This document shows, piece by piece, positions 44,659 through 54,157 of a DNA stretch of 55,000 nucleotides. The DNA is taken from contig NZ_CP119075.1 in NCBI RefSeq assembly GCF_029023725.1, forward strand, positions 1 to 55,000. The letters run 5' to 3'. The position numbers and the translations under genes were made by a program. The notes under the pieces are model-generated. The model saw only the letters and a program-made list of their open reading frames with translations, was not told where the DNA came from and searched no databases. This stretch comes from Synoicihabitans lomoniglobus. Lineage in GTDB: Bacteria > Verrucomicrobiota > Verrucomicrobiia > Opitutales > Opitutaceae. The stretch's first letter is position 1; the number at the start of each line of letters is the position of its first letter.

Positions 44659-46212
44659 TCAGGTGCGGCCGGTCAGGCGGGTGAGCACGGCGGGCTCGAC
44701 GGGGCGACAACTGCGGAAACCTTCGCCGTGCCGTGGCATGCCGGCGACAAAGGCGTCGCGTTCGGCGGTGTGGGCAAAGTCGAAACCGATGAGCGCGCGG
44801 CCGATGCGTTCGCCCGATTGGCGGTAGTTGAAGTAGCAGAAACTCGCCTGGTCACGCACGCGACTTTGCAGGAAGTCCAGCAAGGCGCCGGGACGCTCGT
44901 AGAAATCGAGACGGAAAAATGCCGGCTGGTGCAACAGATCACCCCGCAACGGGATGGCGCGGAACTGGACGTCGTCGGCGGATTCCAGGGGTTCCCATTC
45001 GTAACCGTGCTCGGCCAACCGGGCAGGCAGGGTGTCGAGCGCAGCCGGATCGTCGGCGGAAACCGTGAAGATCGGCCAGGCGTCGACGGCGTCGTTTTTG
45101 CCGTATTGAAAGTCGACGACGTTCAAACCGGGCAGACAACGACCCAGCAGGCCGAGCATGGAGCCGCGTGTCTCGGTCAGGCGGATACGCAACGTGCGGC
45201 TGATGCGGGACGCATTGCCCTGGGTCTGGGCAATCAGGCCGATCTGGCGAAAATCGACGTTGGCACCGGTCACCACGATGAGCACGCGCTGACCGTCGAG
45301 CGCGGCGCGATGTTTGAGCACCGCCGCCAGTCCGAGCGCGCCGGAAGGTTCGGCGATGCAGCGTAGTGATTCCCAGAGCACGCGGATGGCGGTGGAGACC
45401 TCCGCGTTGGAGACCGTTTCCACGCGGTCCAACGTGTCGCGACAGATGGCGAACGGCAGGTCGCCGGCGCGGCGCACGGCGGTGCCGTCGCAGAAAATGT
45501 CGACCTGATCGAGCGTGACGGGTTCGCCAGCGGCCAACGCGGCTTGCATGGATGCCTGGCCTTCGGCCTCGACCCCGACGATGGCCATGTCGGGCCAGAA
45601 TGTTTTCCACCAGGCGGAGGCCGCCGCCGCCAGCCCGCCGCCGCCGATTTGCAGGAACGTGGTGTCGAACGGACCGTGTCCGGACATGATGACCTCGTCG
45701 GCCATGGTGCCCTGACCGGCCATGACCTGCAGATCATCGTAGGCGTGGATGTAAATGGTGCCGGTGTCGTCGGCCTCGCGTCGCGCGGACGTATAGGCCT
45801 CGTCGTAGCTGTCGCCGGAGAGCACGATGGTGACCCATTCGCCGCCGTGGTGGCGCACGGCGTCCTGTTTCACGCGCGGAGTGGAACGCGGCATGTGAAT
45901 GCGAGCGCGGATCGAGAGTTGGCGGGCGGCCAGCGCGACGCCTTGGGCATGGTTGCCGGCGGATGCCGCTACGACGCCTTGGGCTCGTTCGGCGGCGGTG
46001 AGCAGCGCCATGCGGTTGCACGCGCCACGCCATTTGTAGGCATTGACCGGCGACAAGTCCTCGCGTTTCACCCAGACCTCGGGGCCGGGTTCGTCGCCGG
46101 GCAGGATGAGGCGTTCAAGCGGGGTGGGTTGACCGTAATGGTAAACACGTTCGCGGGCGAACAGGATGCCTTGGCGAAGTTGGCGGTCGAGCGGAAGATC
46201 GTCGTTTGACAC
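44659..46212 (-). CDS. ilvA: Threonine dehydratase (threonine ammonia-lyase), biosynthetic type
   Basis: 517 residues from GTG 46212; the frame extends further upstream, but that part is antisense/frame-shifted text of the neighbouring phosphatase. A PLP fold-type II catalytic domain (about 1-330) has the Schiff-base Lys in VNAYKWRGACN, the Ser/Asn loop ASAGNHAQGVA and the phosphate loop IGGGGLAAAA. Two ACT-like regulatory units follow (about 335-517; GSMLGLLGRCLPGLNVVDF, PGALLDFLQSRV). The length matches E. coli IlvA (about 514), so feedback control by isoleucine is expected. First step of isoleucine synthesis: threonine to 2-oxobutanoate. Confidence 0.94.
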   Translation of the reverse strand: MSNDDLPLDRQLRQGILFARERVYHYGQPTPLERLILPGDEPGPEVWVKREDLSPVNAYKWRGACNRMALLTAAERAQGVVAASAGNHAQGVALAARQLSIRARIHMPRSTPRVKQDAVRHHGGEWVTIVLSGDSYDEAYTSARREADDTGTIYIHAYDDLQVMAGQGTMADEVIMSGHGPFDTTFLQIGGGGLAAAASAWWKTFWPDMAIVGVEAEGQASMQAALAAGEPVTLDQVDIFCDGTAVRRAGDLPFAICRDTLDRVETVSNAEVSTAIRVLWESLRCIAEPSGALGLAAVLKHRAALDGQRVLIVVTGANVDFRQIGLIAQTQGNASRISRTLRIRLTETRGSMLGLLGRCLPGLNVVDFQYGKNDAVDAWPIFTVSADDPAALDTLPARLAEHGYEWEPLESADDVQFRAIPLRGDLLHQPAFFRLDFYERPGALLDFLQSRVRDQASFCYFNYRQSGERIGRALIGFDFAHTAERDAFVAGMPRHGEGFRSCRPVEPAVLTRLTGRT

Positions 46213-46304
46213 GGGAAGCGAAGAAGAGGATCGGGTGGCGTTTGTAAATCGATGCGCGCGAGCGCGGAGCCACTCGGGCGGTGCGCGGCCGAGAGCGAAA
46301 CGGT

Positions 46305-47072
46305 TTATCGATTGAGTTGCGCCAAGGTTTGGCGGTGTAAATCCGGGGTGGCGGCGGCGGCGATGGATTCGGCGGGGTAGGGGGACTGTCCGGACCAGTC
46401 GGTGATGGTGCCGCCGGCGCCGCGCACGACGGGCACGAGGGCGGCGATGTCCCAGGGGTTCATGATGGGATCGAGGCAGATGTCGACGAAACCGGTGGCG
46501 AGCAGGAGGTAGCCGTAGCCGTCGGCCCAAGTGCGGTAGAGGCGGCAGGCATCGATGAGTTGGTCGGCTGCCGTGCCGTTTTGATAGCGGGCGAGGTTGC
46601 GGTGGTCGCTGGTGACGAGGGTCGCGTCCGCCAGTGCGGTGGTGGCGCGGGTGTGCACGGGGCGGCCGTTGAGGGTCGTGGTTTCGTTGTCGCCGATGAC
46701 GAGCTGACCGAGGGTGGGTTGATGGATGGCGCCGAGCACGGGCTCACCGTGGTGGAGCAGGCCGATGAGGGTGGTCCAGAGCGGGACGCCGGTGATGAAG
46801 CTCTTGGTGCCGTCGATCGGGTCGAGCACCCAGACCCACTCGGCGTCGGGGCGGTCGTTGCCGTGTTCCTCACCGATTATGCCGTGAGCGGGAAAGCGGT
46901 GGGCGATCATCTTGCGCATGACCGCTTCGGCCCCGCGGTCGGCGGCGGTTACGGGCGAGTCGTCGGACTTGAACTCAACGGCGGTGCCGGGGTTTCCGAA
47001 AAAGGGCGCGATGAAGTCCGCACTGGCACGAGCGAGTTCGGGGATGAATTCACGAGGAGAAGAGAGATCCAT
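46305..47072 (-). CDS. Inositol-monophosphatase-family phosphatase, histidinol-phosphatase (HisN) type
   Basis: 255 residues from ATG 47072 (MDLSSPREFIPEL). Metal-site motifs of the IMPase superfamily: GIIGEEHGND (first Glu), WVLDPIDGTKSFITG (DPIDGT) and NPWDIAALVPVVRGAGG (WDxAA). The extended DPIDGTKSFITGVPLW stretch is characteristic of the histidinol-phosphatase/HisN subgroup, so histidine biosynthesis is the most likely role; inositol phosphatase activity cannot be excluded. It lies between IlvA and a DUF2254 membrane protein on the same strand. Confidence 0.88.
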   Translation of the reverse strand: MDLSSPREFIPELARASADFIAPFFGNPGTAVEFKSDDSPVTAADRGAEAVMRKMIAHRFPAHGIIGEEHGNDRPDAEWVWVLDPIDGTKSFITGVPLWTTLIGLLHHGEPVLGAIHQPTLGQLVIGDNETTTLNGRPVHTRATTALADATLVTSDHRNLARYQNGTAADQLIDACRLYRTWADGYGYLLLATGFVDICLDPIMNPWDIAALVPVVRGAGGTITDWSGQSPYPAESIAAAATPDLHRQTLAQLNR

Positions 47073-47124
47073 GGTCGAACCGAACCTAGGCGGTTCGAGC
47101 CCGGAAAAGCACGGCAAATGCGTA

Positions 47125-48447
47125 TCAACTCGAACGGTCGAGGGTGGATGCAGCCTCGGCGCAACAGGCGTCGAATCGTTTGCGGTCGGTTTGGTGGGGC
47201 AGGTTTTCGGCTTCAGCTCGCAGGTCGCGCAAGGCGGCGCGCATCCATTGCCGGTCTGGTTCGCGGTGAACTTCGCCCGCGATCATGGCGAGACCCACGG
47301 CGAGGCGGTTCATAACCTCGGGGTGGCTGCGCCCGTAGTGGCGCAGGTTGTCGAACGCGGCGCTGGCGATGTCGGCAAAATCGTCGCGTCTCACCACCAC
47401 CCGGAGTTGCCCGTTTTCGTCGTAGCGCTGCTCGGGGGGCAGGATGCGACGGGCGAGTTCCGCCAGATCTTCGCAGAGATAGTCGATGCAGGAAATCGCG
47501 GTGACCGGGTCGTTGATGCCGGGGGAGAGCGACCGGATGCCGATCTCCATGAGTTGGCGCACCCCGTATTGCGCGTCTTGTTCGCCCGTGCGTTCCGAGC
47601 CCAGCAGGACGGCGGAACGGATGCGCTCGCGGGTGGGTTTTTCGTCGGCGGGGAGTTTGCCGTGCAACGTGGCGAGGAGGGATCGGGTGGAAATGAAATG
47701 GCCGGGTTTGATGTGGAACTCCACGACGATGTCGTTTTCCACGGCAAAAGACATCACGTCGTCCACGCTGATCGCCTGGACGTAGCCGGCGCGGTCGGCT
47801 CTCACTTCCAGAGTGATGTTGGAGGCGTAGTCTTCGCGTGGGATAGGGGTTTCGTCGAATTGGTCCTGACCGAGGGCATCGGGATAGACTGCGAGAATGG
47901 TGCGGCACGCTTCGCGATGCGCTTGTTGCACGATTTGGGAGGCTTGCACGGAGCGGGCGACGTGGTGGATGAATCCGATCAAAGTGGCCAAGCTGGTGAA
48001 CGTCATCACCAGTGCGAACGTGACGGCGAACCGAGGCACGGCGGAACCGGGGTCATCCACGTCGGGCAGGCGTCCGAGCACGAACAGGCTGTAGGCAAAC
48101 GTCGCCACGAAGATGCCGAGCACGACTTGGTAGAAGCGGTCGGACAAAAAGTTGCGCAGCACGCGGGGGCCGAACTGGTTCGAGGCGAGGGTGAGCACGA
48201 CCATCATGACCGAAAAGCTGATGGTCGTGAGGGAAACCATCGATGCCGCGAGGGTTCCCAGCACCTGCCGGGCGCCGGCGATGTTACCCGGGTAGAGGAA
48301 GGGCGGGGTGTAGTTTTCTCGCAGCAACCAGAGGTCGATGTGCAACGCGATTTCGGCCGCGAGACCCGCTGATACGGCGAGGAGCGATGGCACGAGCCAG
48401 AGGGAGGACCGGAGTCGCTCGTAGAGGTTGTTCCAGCGAGTGATCAT
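47125..48447 (-). CDS. DUF2254 membrane protein
   Basis: 440 residues. Four N-terminal helices (about 15-170: SLWLVPSLLAVSAGLAAEI, LGTLAASMVSLTTISFSVMM, VVLGIFVATFAYSLFVLG, VTFALVMTFTSLATLIGFI) precede a soluble C-terminal half with VRADRAGYVQAISVDDVM, IEFHIKPGHF-like text and SLSPGINDPVTAISCIDYL, the hallmark of DUF2254. Inner membrane; function unknown. Followed at 52 bp by the HisN-like gene on the same strand. Confidence 0.9.
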   Translation of the reverse strand: MITRWNNLYERLRSSLWLVPSLLAVSAGLAAEIALHIDLWLLRENYTPPFLYPGNIAGARQVLGTLAASMVSLTTISFSVMMVVLTLASNQFGPRVLRNFLSDRFYQVVLGIFVATFAYSLFVLGRLPDVDDPGSAVPRFAVTFALVMTFTSLATLIGFIHHVARSVQASQIVQQAHREACRTILAVYPDALGQDQFDETPIPREDYASNITLEVRADRAGYVQAISVDDVMSFAVENDIVVEFHIKPGHFISTRSLLATLHGKLPADEKPTRERIRSAVLLGSERTGEQDAQYGVRQLMEIGIRSLSPGINDPVTAISCIDYLCEDLAELARRILPPEQRYDENGQLRVVVRRDDFADIASAAFDNLRHYGRSHPEVMNRLAVGLAMIAGEVHREPDRQWMRAALRDLRAEAENLPHQTDRKRFDACCAEAASTLDRSS

Positions 48448-48800
48448 GATGCGCGTGGCGGGAGTTGGCGGGAGGTCAGGTTACGAGGCATTCCGATGGT
48501 GGAGGGCTGGATGGAGGAAAGGAAAGGCTCCCGAGTCCAAGCGCGCGCCGTCGTGGCATGGAACGCGGAAGGAGCGAGTGGTTCCCGTGACGACGGGTTT
48601 GGGGTGCAAAATACCCGATGTGGTGTCCGTCACAGGTGCAAATTGCATCGATTTAGTCATTCCGCGGGATGAGAGAATTTCTTAAGCCACTGAAAATAAT
48701 ATAATAACGAAATTGTAGGACGTGCTGGCATGCCGAGTGCGACCTCATCCCAGCAACCGTCCGGCATAACGCGGGACGAAACCTCAACCCTCTCAAAACC
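48448..48800. promoter_or_regulatory. Intergenic region with candidate sigma-54 promoter for the CsbD gene
   Basis: TGGCATGCCGAGTGCGA (48726-48742) has GG and GC separated by 10 bases, matching the -24/-12 layout of sigma-54 promoters (TGGCAC-N5-TTGC). The transcript would start near 48752, leaving a 49-base leader before ATG 48801. A strongly AT-rich patch (AAAATAATATAATAACG, about 48694) lies just upstream and could bind a regulator. The rest of the region shows no gene. Confidence 0.35.
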
Positions 48801-48983
48801 ATGAACAAACTCATCGCCAAAGGAAATTGGAACGTAGCCAAAGGTAAGCTGAAACAGAAATACGGAGAGCTCTCCGACGACGATCTCGCCTACGTTGAAG
48901 GCAAGGAAGAGGAGACCATCGGTCGAATCCAGAAGACCACCGGGGCGACCCGGGAAGAAATCGAAAAAGTGATCAACGATTGA
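48801..48983 (+). CDS. CsbD-family small stress protein
   Basis: 60 residues: MNKLIAKGNWNVAKGKLKQ then KYGELSDDDLAYVEGKEEE, the standard CsbD four-helix pattern, with the usual C-terminal REEIEKVIND. Cytoplasmic, acidic, abundant under general stress in other bacteria; biochemical role not known. Preceded by a long AT-rich upstream region and possibly a sigma-54 promoter. The SDR gene follows 53 bp downstream on the same strand, suggesting shared stress control. Confidence 0.93.
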   Translation: MNKLIAKGNWNVAKGKLKQKYGELSDDDLAYVEGKEEETIGRIQKTTGATREEIEKVIND

Positions 48984-49036
48984 CCGCTTTCGGTCCGGTA
49001 ACTCGACCCAATCTTAGACTTAGACCAGCAACTGCC

Positions 49037-49846
49037 ATGCGAATCCCCACAAACTCCCTCGATGATAAAGTCGCTTTGATCACCGGTGCCGGCTCCGGTA
49101 TCGGACGAGCCACCGCGAAATTGATGGCCCATTGTGGGTGTCGCGTGGCGTTGCTCAGCCGAACCGAATCCGAATTGGAGAAATTGGCCGACGAAATCAC
49201 TCGCACGCAGGATGATCCTGAGCGGGTGTTGGTCTTGCCCGCCGATGTCACCGATGAAGGCGCCATGCGCGAGGCGGTGGAGCGGATCGAAGCGAAATGG
49301 GGCCGACTCGACATCCTTTTTGCCAACGCCGGGGTGAATGGCAAATGGGCGCCGATCGAAGAGCTGAGCCCCGATGACTGGGATCGCACCATGCAGATCA
49401 ATCTCAAGGGAACGTTTCTCAGCATTCGCGCCTGCGTCGATCCGATGCGTCGGGCGGGGGGAGGATCAATCGTCATCACCTCGTCGGTCAACGGGACCCG
49501 GATGTTCAGTAATTCGGGGGCGTCGGCTTACGCCGCATCCAAGGCCGCCCAGTTGGCGCTCGGTCGTATGTTGGCGGTGGAACTCGCCGATGACCGCATC
49601 CGGGTGAACACGATCTGCCCGGGGGCGATCGAGACCGAGATCGATGACAACACGAATCGGACCGATATCGAGGATCTGCACGTGCCCGTGCAGTTTCCCG
49701 AAGGCGACATTCCGCTCACCGGCGGGCAACCTGGCACGGCCGGGCAGGTTGCGGAAACGGTGTGGTTTTTGGCCTCGGATGCCTCCAGTCACACCACCGG
49801 AGCCGAGATCTTCATCGACGGCGCGCAATCGCTGTTGGTCGGCTGA
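49037..49846 (+). CDS. Short-chain dehydrogenase/reductase
   Basis: 269 residues from ATG 49037; upstream frame overlaps the CsbD stop and is not used. Classical SDR: TGAGSGIGRA cofactor loop, LPADVTDEG, NAGVN, catalytic Ser in IVITSSVNGT, YxxxK as YAASK, and the substrate loop after CPGAIETEI. An Arg after the glycine motif (LLSRTESEL) favours NADP(H). The C-terminus TGAEIFIDGAQSLLVG is typical. Substrate unknown. Confidence 0.93.
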   Translation: MRIPTNSLDDKVALITGAGSGIGRATAKLMAHCGCRVALLSRTESELEKLADEITRTQDDPERVLVLPADVTDEGAMREAVERIEAKWGRLDILFANAGVNGKWAPIEELSPDDWDRTMQINLKGTFLSIRACVDPMRRAGGGSIVITSSVNGTRMFSNSGASAYAASKAAQLALGRMLAVELADDRIRVNTICPGAIETEIDDNTNRTDIEDLHVPVQFPEGDIPLTGGQPGTAGQVAETVWFLASDASSHTTGAEIFIDGAQSLLVG

Positions 49847-49907
49847 TGGTGGGCGCGACCGTGTAAAAGCATTGGTTTCAGCGCCCGGATGTATTTGATG
49901 AACGGCC

Positions 49908-50573
49908 ATGTCCTGGCCGGCCCACACGATTCACTTTATCGATTTCGAAGGGAGCGTCACGTCGGGTATTCTAGAATACGGGGTCGTGACGCTGCGAGGC
50001 GGCGAGATCGTGGATACGGCGACCCGCCTGTGCCGGGCAACGGGCCGGGTGCGCGAAGAGGACGCGGCGGTGCATGGCATCGAAGCCGCGGCGGTGGCCT
50101 CCCATGATCCGTTTACCGCCGAGTTTGAGTTGTTTGCGAGCTTGCGCGAGAGCGGCCCATTGGCGGCCCATTTCGCGAGCGCGGAAAACACCATGATAAA
50201 AAGCGTCTGGGCCTATCCGCGTCAGTCACCCGATTTCGTGCGGCCGGGCGAGGCGGTGGCCGATTGGGGGCCGTGGATTGATACGGGCAGGCTTTATCCG
50301 CAGCTCTACACCGGTCTGGAATCGGCACGACTCGAGGTCCTGGTAGGACGGTGTGGCCTGCAAAACGAACTTGATCGCGTGGCGCTCAATGTCTGCCCGC
50401 CTGATCGCCGCCGCTATCATGCGGCACTCTACGACGCGTTGGCGGGAGCGCTGTTGTTGCGCCGTATGGCCATGGAGCCGGAAGTGGCGGCGCAATCTTT
50501 GCCGTGGTTGCTCAGCATGAGCACGTTGGACCCGGTGAAACGTGAAGCCATGACGCAAGGGGATCTGTTCTGA
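49908..50573 (+). CDS. DEDDh 3'-5' exonuclease (DnaQ/RNase T-like)
   Basis: 221 residues from ATG 49908. Exo I motif in IHFIDFEGS (Asp-x-Glu), exo II near PLAAHFASAENTMI (with a variant acidic residue), exo III HAALYDALAGALLL (His...Asp). The Asp/Glu in the middle motif is not in its usual place, so activity should be regarded as probable rather than certain. Proofreading-subunit-like or RNA-trimming role possible. It ends 4 bp before the convergent WecB/TagA-type gene. Confidence 0.8.
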   Translation: MSWPAHTIHFIDFEGSVTSGILEYGVVTLRGGEIVDTATRLCRATGRVREEDAAVHGIEAAAVASHDPFTAEFELFASLRESGPLAAHFASAENTMIKSVWAYPRQSPDFVRPGEAVADWGPWIDTGRLYPQLYTGLESARLEVLVGRCGLQNELDRVALNVCPPDRRRYHAALYDALAGALLLRRMAMEPEVAAQSLPWLLSMSTLDPVKREAMTQGDLF

Positions 50574-50577
50574 GCGA

Positions 50578-51342
50578 TCAGCGATCTTCCAGCGGGTAGT
50601 GGCAAAGACCGGAGATTTGCCCAAATGCACGCAGAGCAAACAGCGGGGCGGTCCGGAGGTAACGTGTCCCGAGTCGACCGGGTTCTTGAAATAGGCGCCA
50701 CAGCCATTCCAGTCCGCTGCGTTGAATGGAGAGCGGGGCTTGGCGCACGTTGCCGGATAAGAAATCGAACGCGGCGCCGACGCCGAGCGTGACGCCGAAG
50801 TCGGTTTCGGATTCCGCCAGCCGGCGCATAAACGCTTCCTGCTTCGGGGTGCTCAGTCCCACCCACACGAAGTCCGGACGGGCTCGGGCGATTGCGTTGA
50901 TCGGCAAATCCTCGGCGTCGGCGACCGGCGGGGAGTGCGAGCCGGCCACCAACAGACCGGGATGGCGGAGGATCAGCCGACGGGCCAGCTCCGTAGCGGT
51001 GCCGGGAGCGCCGCCGTAGAAAAAATGGGTGAGCGACGTGTCGGCCGTGGCAGCGCAGACGGCTTCGAGGAGGTCGGGCCCGTAGACGCGTTGCGTGTCC
51101 CGATAGCCGGCTAATTTTCCCAGCCACACCAATGGCATGCCGTCGGGGGTGGTGAGGTAGGCGGCATTGAGCGTGTTGCGATGTTCGCGGTTTTGACGAG
51201 CCCGGGTGATCGAGTGTGCATCACAACAGCAAACGTAGGCCCCGCGCTTTTGGGTGGCGGCCTCAACCACCAATGTGGTGGCCCGAGGCAGATCCAGCGC
51301 GTGCACACCAACGCCGAGCACGTTGAAACGGGGAACAGTCAC
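50578..51342 (-). CDS. WecB/TagA/CpsF-family glycosyltransferase (GT26)
   Basis: 254 residues from GTG 51342. Family motifs: LTTPDGMPLVWLGKLAG, RVYGPDLLEAV, HFFYGGAPGTATELA, FVWVGLSTPKQEAFM and GVGAAFDFLSGNVRQAP, ending with GLEWLWRLFQEPGRL. GT26 enzymes add N-acetylmannosaminuronate, N-acetylmannosamine or related sugars to lipid-linked intermediates of surface polysaccharides. Another piece of the polysaccharide machinery, 13 kb from the exosortase. Probably membrane-associated through its hydrophobic C-terminus. Confidence 0.93.
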   Translation of the reverse strand: MTVPRFNVLGVGVHALDLPRATTLVVEAATQKRGAYVCCCDAHSITRARQNREHRNTLNAAYLTTPDGMPLVWLGKLAGYRDTQRVYGPDLLEAVCAATADTSLTHFFYGGAPGTATELARRLILRHPGLLVAGSHSPPVADAEDLPINAIARARPDFVWVGLSTPKQEAFMRRLAESETDFGVTLGVGAAFDFLSGNVRQAPLSIQRSGLEWLWRLFQEPGRLGTRYLRTAPLFALRAFGQISGLCHYPLEDR

Positions 51343-51409
51343 AACTCCACACTTTCTCACGGGCGGGACCGGAGGCAAGCGCACGCTCGGGGCGGGTGGC
51401 AGTGAAGCG

Positions 51410-52051
51410 CTAAAATTTCGCGAGCAACTTGGTGGGAGACAATTGATCCAAGGCGTCCAATTGGAGGTGGGCGTGATCGAAGCGGTGGGCCCGTGTGCAA
51501 GGGTTGGGAATCACCGCTACGCGCAGACCCGCGGCATGGGCGGCTTGGTGACCAGGCACGGAATCCTCGAAAGCGACGGCATGGACGGCTTCGACACCGA
51601 GGTTTTCCAAGGCGGCGAGGTAAACGTCGGGTTGCGGTTTGCCGTGAGGCACATCTTCGCGGCAAACGATCGCTGCGAATCGATCGATCAGTCCGAGGCG
51701 GTCCAGATGACGATCCACGTGCACGTGCGGCGAGTTGGATGCCACTGCGAGAGCGATGCCATGATCCCGCGCATGATCGAGCAGGTCGATGATGCCGGGT
51801 AGAATCGGTTGTTTCACGATGATGCGGTTTTTGTGCCGCAAAAACCGCTGTTCCAAATCAGAGCGCTCGTGGTCGAGGGCGATGCCTTCCCAAGGATCGA
51901 AGGCGACGCCGACGTGACCGATGATACCTTCCCCGCGACCGCGATCGAAAACCGAACCGACTTCCGCGTGGACCGCCTCCCACGCATCCACGAGCGGAGT
52001 TTCCGTATCGAGGATCAATCCATCGAAGTCCAAAATGAGAGCAGCAACCAT
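51410..52051 (-). CDS. HAD-superfamily hydrolase (beta-phosphoglucomutase / phosphatase type)
   Basis: 213 residues. HAD motifs in order: LILDFDGLILDTETPL (nucleophile Asp and acid/base Asp), VASNSPH (motif II), KPQPDVY (motif III Lys) and AFEDSVPGHQAAHAAGL (motif IV). Has an alpha-helical C1 cap (about 15-85), typical of the beta-phosphoglucomutase/phosphatase subgroup. Complete, unlike the truncated HAD at 34735-35048. Substrate uncertain. Confidence 0.9.
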   Translation of the reverse strand: MVAALILDFDGLILDTETPLVDAWEAVHAEVGSVFDRGRGEGIIGHVGVAFDPWEGIALDHERSDLEQRFLRHKNRIIVKQPILPGIIDLLDHARDHGIALAVASNSPHVHVDRHLDRLGLIDRFAAIVCREDVPHGKPQPDVYLAALENLGVEAVHAVAFEDSVPGHQAAHAAGLRVAVIPNPCTRAHRFDHAHLQLDALDQLSPTKLLAKF

Positions 52052-52133
52052 GACTTATCGGTGACGCTTCTTTCCGTGTGAGCAAGCCGCCGCCGTCATC
52101 TTTCCGGTGCCGAGAGCGTGCGAGGTGATGGCC

Positions 52134-52150
52134 CCGGGTAAATTACCCGG
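52134..52150. promoter_or_regulatory. Perfect palindrome upstream of the M3 peptidase gene
   Basis: CCGGGTAA A TTACCCGG, 8-bp arms, 40 bp before the start codon at 52190. Could be an operator or a 5'-leader hairpin. Confidence 0.4.
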
Positions 52151-52189
52151 AGGCTTGCGACTCGTCCTCAAATCGATGACCGCTGGAGT

Positions 52190-54112
52190 ATGCCTGAACC
52201 GATTACCCTTACCGGTCGCCTTCTCCGCGCGAGTCTGGCCGGCCTTGTCACCCTTAGTTCTGTAACCGTTATGTCCGCTGCCCGCCCCGACACTCGCAAT
52301 CGCGACGAAATTGCCGATGCCTATAAATGGGATTTCTCAGCGATCTACCCATCTTGGGAGGAATGGGAATCCGACATGAAACTGCTCGAAGGTTACATCA
52401 CGGAATACGCGGCCCTGAAAGGAACCTTGGCGAACGGGGCGGATGCGCTCGCGAAGGCCAATGAGCTCGGCGATGAGATTGGTCGCCTCCAATACAAACT
52501 CTACCGGTATCCGCAGCTCCAACGCGACGTCGATACCCGCAACACGGAAGTGTCGGGAAAGTTTCAGCGCGTGATGGCTTTGTTCGCCAAGCTGGGCACC
52601 GCCACCTCCTGGTATACGCCGGAGCTGTTGGAGATCCCGGCCGAGACCGCGCTGGGTTGGGTGGAGAGCGAACCTCGTTTGGCGCCTTATCGTTTCCCGA
52701 TTGCGGAAGCCTACCGGCAGGCGTCGCATGTGCTCGATGAGTCGGGCGAGAAAATCATGTCGTTTGCATCGCAGTTTAACGGCACCCCGCGCAGCATTTA
52801 TCAGGAGCTCAGCACGTCGGACGTCGAGTTCCCGACCGTTACCTTGAGTGATGGCAAGGAGATCAAGGTGTCCTATGGGGGATATTCGGAGATTCTGAAT
52901 ACTTCGCGGATTCAGGCCGACCGGGCGGCCGCGTTCCAAGGACACTACGAAACCTACGCGGCGAACAAAAATACTTATGCCGCCATCTACAACGGCATCC
53001 TGCAACGTGACTGGTTTACGGCCCAGGCGCGCGACTACCCGACGACGCTGGCGGCCGCACTGGATGGAGACAATGTGCCGGAGTCGGTTTATCGGACTTT
53101 GGTCGAAACGGTGCGTGAGGGCACAGGCCCGGTGCAGCGCTATATGAAAGTTCGTCAGCAAATGTTGGAGCTCGATACCTACCATTTGTATGATGGTTCG
53201 CTTCCACTGCTCGAAGACGATCGCACCTACGACTACGACGCGATGAAAGCGACCGTGCTCGAATCGGTCGCTCCTCTGGGCAAAGACTACCATGCGAAAA
53301 TGGCGAACCTACTCGATGGGCGTTGGCTCGATGTTTACGAAAATGATGGCAAGCGCAGCGGGGCTTACAGTGCCGGCGTGTATGGCGTGGGCCCCTACAT
53401 GCTGATGAACTACAACGACACGCTCGATGCGGTGTTCACGTTTGCGCATGAGCTCGGACACTCGATGCACACGGTGCTTTCCTACGAGACCCAGCCCTTT
53501 GCGACCGCCAGCTACACCATTTTCGTCGCGGAAGTGGCTTCGACCACGAATGAACGTTTCCTGCTCGAGCTGCTGTTGAGTCGCACCGACGATCCACGGG
53601 AACGTTTTCTCCTACTGCAACATGCCATCGACAGCATCTTTGGCACGTTTTACACGCAGGTGCTCTTTGCTGACTACGAATGGCAGGCGCACCAACTCGT
53701 CGAGAGCGGGAAGCCGGTGACGCCCGATTCACTGTCGGAGATCTATGCTGGTTTGCTCGATGCCTACTACGGTGATGCGGTCGAAAAAGATGAGCTGTAT
53801 CGCTTCACGTGGACGCGCATTCCGCATTTCTTCAATTCGCCGTATTATGTTTACAAATACGCCACCTGTTTCGCGTCTTCGGCGAAGTTGTTCAAAGACA
53901 TGACCACCGGAACCAAAGATGAGCAGGCGGAGGCCAGGGGGCGTTATCTTACTTTGCTGCGCAGCGGCGGTAATGACCAACCCATGGAGCAGCTTCGCAA
54001 AGCCGGGGTGGATTTGGATCGTCGTGAAACGATCCAAGCTGTTGTCGAACAAATGACCGAACTCGTGGGCCGACTCGAAACGGAAGCGGCTAAAATCTCG
54101 GCTCAGAAATAG
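52190..54112 (+). CDS. Exported oligoendopeptidase F (M3 metallopeptidase)
   Basis: 640 residues. The N-terminus is a signal peptide-like segment (LLRASLAGLVTLSSVTVMSAA), unusual because most PepF proteins are cytoplasmic. M3 signature FAHELGHSMH with zinc ligands His420 and His424, third ligand Glu further on in VAEVASTTNE. Also EVSGKFQRVMALFAKLGTA and GGNDQPMEQLRKAGVDL, typical of PepF. Likely degrades short peptides in the periplasm. ATG 52190; a later start within the signal peptide is not favoured. Followed by a strong terminator. Confidence 0.94.
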   Translation: MPEPITLTGRLLRASLAGLVTLSSVTVMSAARPDTRNRDEIADAYKWDFSAIYPSWEEWESDMKLLEGYITEYAALKGTLANGADALAKANELGDEIGRLQYKLYRYPQLQRDVDTRNTEVSGKFQRVMALFAKLGTATSWYTPELLEIPAETALGWVESEPRLAPYRFPIAEAYRQASHVLDESGEKIMSFASQFNGTPRSIYQELSTSDVEFPTVTLSDGKEIKVSYGGYSEILNTSRIQADRAAAFQGHYETYAANKNTYAAIYNGILQRDWFTAQARDYPTTLAAALDGDNVPESVYRTLVETVREGTGPVQRYMKVRQQMLELDTYHLYDGSLPLLEDDRTYDYDAMKATVLESVAPLGKDYHAKMANLLDGRWLDVYENDGKRSGAYSAGVYGVGPYMLMNYNDTLDAVFTFAHELGHSMHTVLSYETQPFATASYTIFVAEVASTTNERFLLELLLSRTDDPRERFLLLQHAIDSIFGTFYTQVLFADYEWQAHQLVESGKPVTPDSLSEIYAGLLDAYYGDAVEKDELYRFTWTRIPHFFNSPYYVYKYATCFASSAKLFKDMTTGTKDEQAEARGRYLTLLRSGGNDQPMEQLRKAGVDLDRRETIQAVVEQMTELVGRLETEAAKISAQK

Positions 54113-54157
54113 GAGAGGGTCGTGTCTTCCCAGCCACCACGGTGGGCACGAGAAAAG

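Noticed and set aside
49860..50107. Short frame overlapping the start of the DEDD exonuclease
   Set aside because: Arg/Gly-rich shadow frame; the exonuclease frame contains the conserved motifs.
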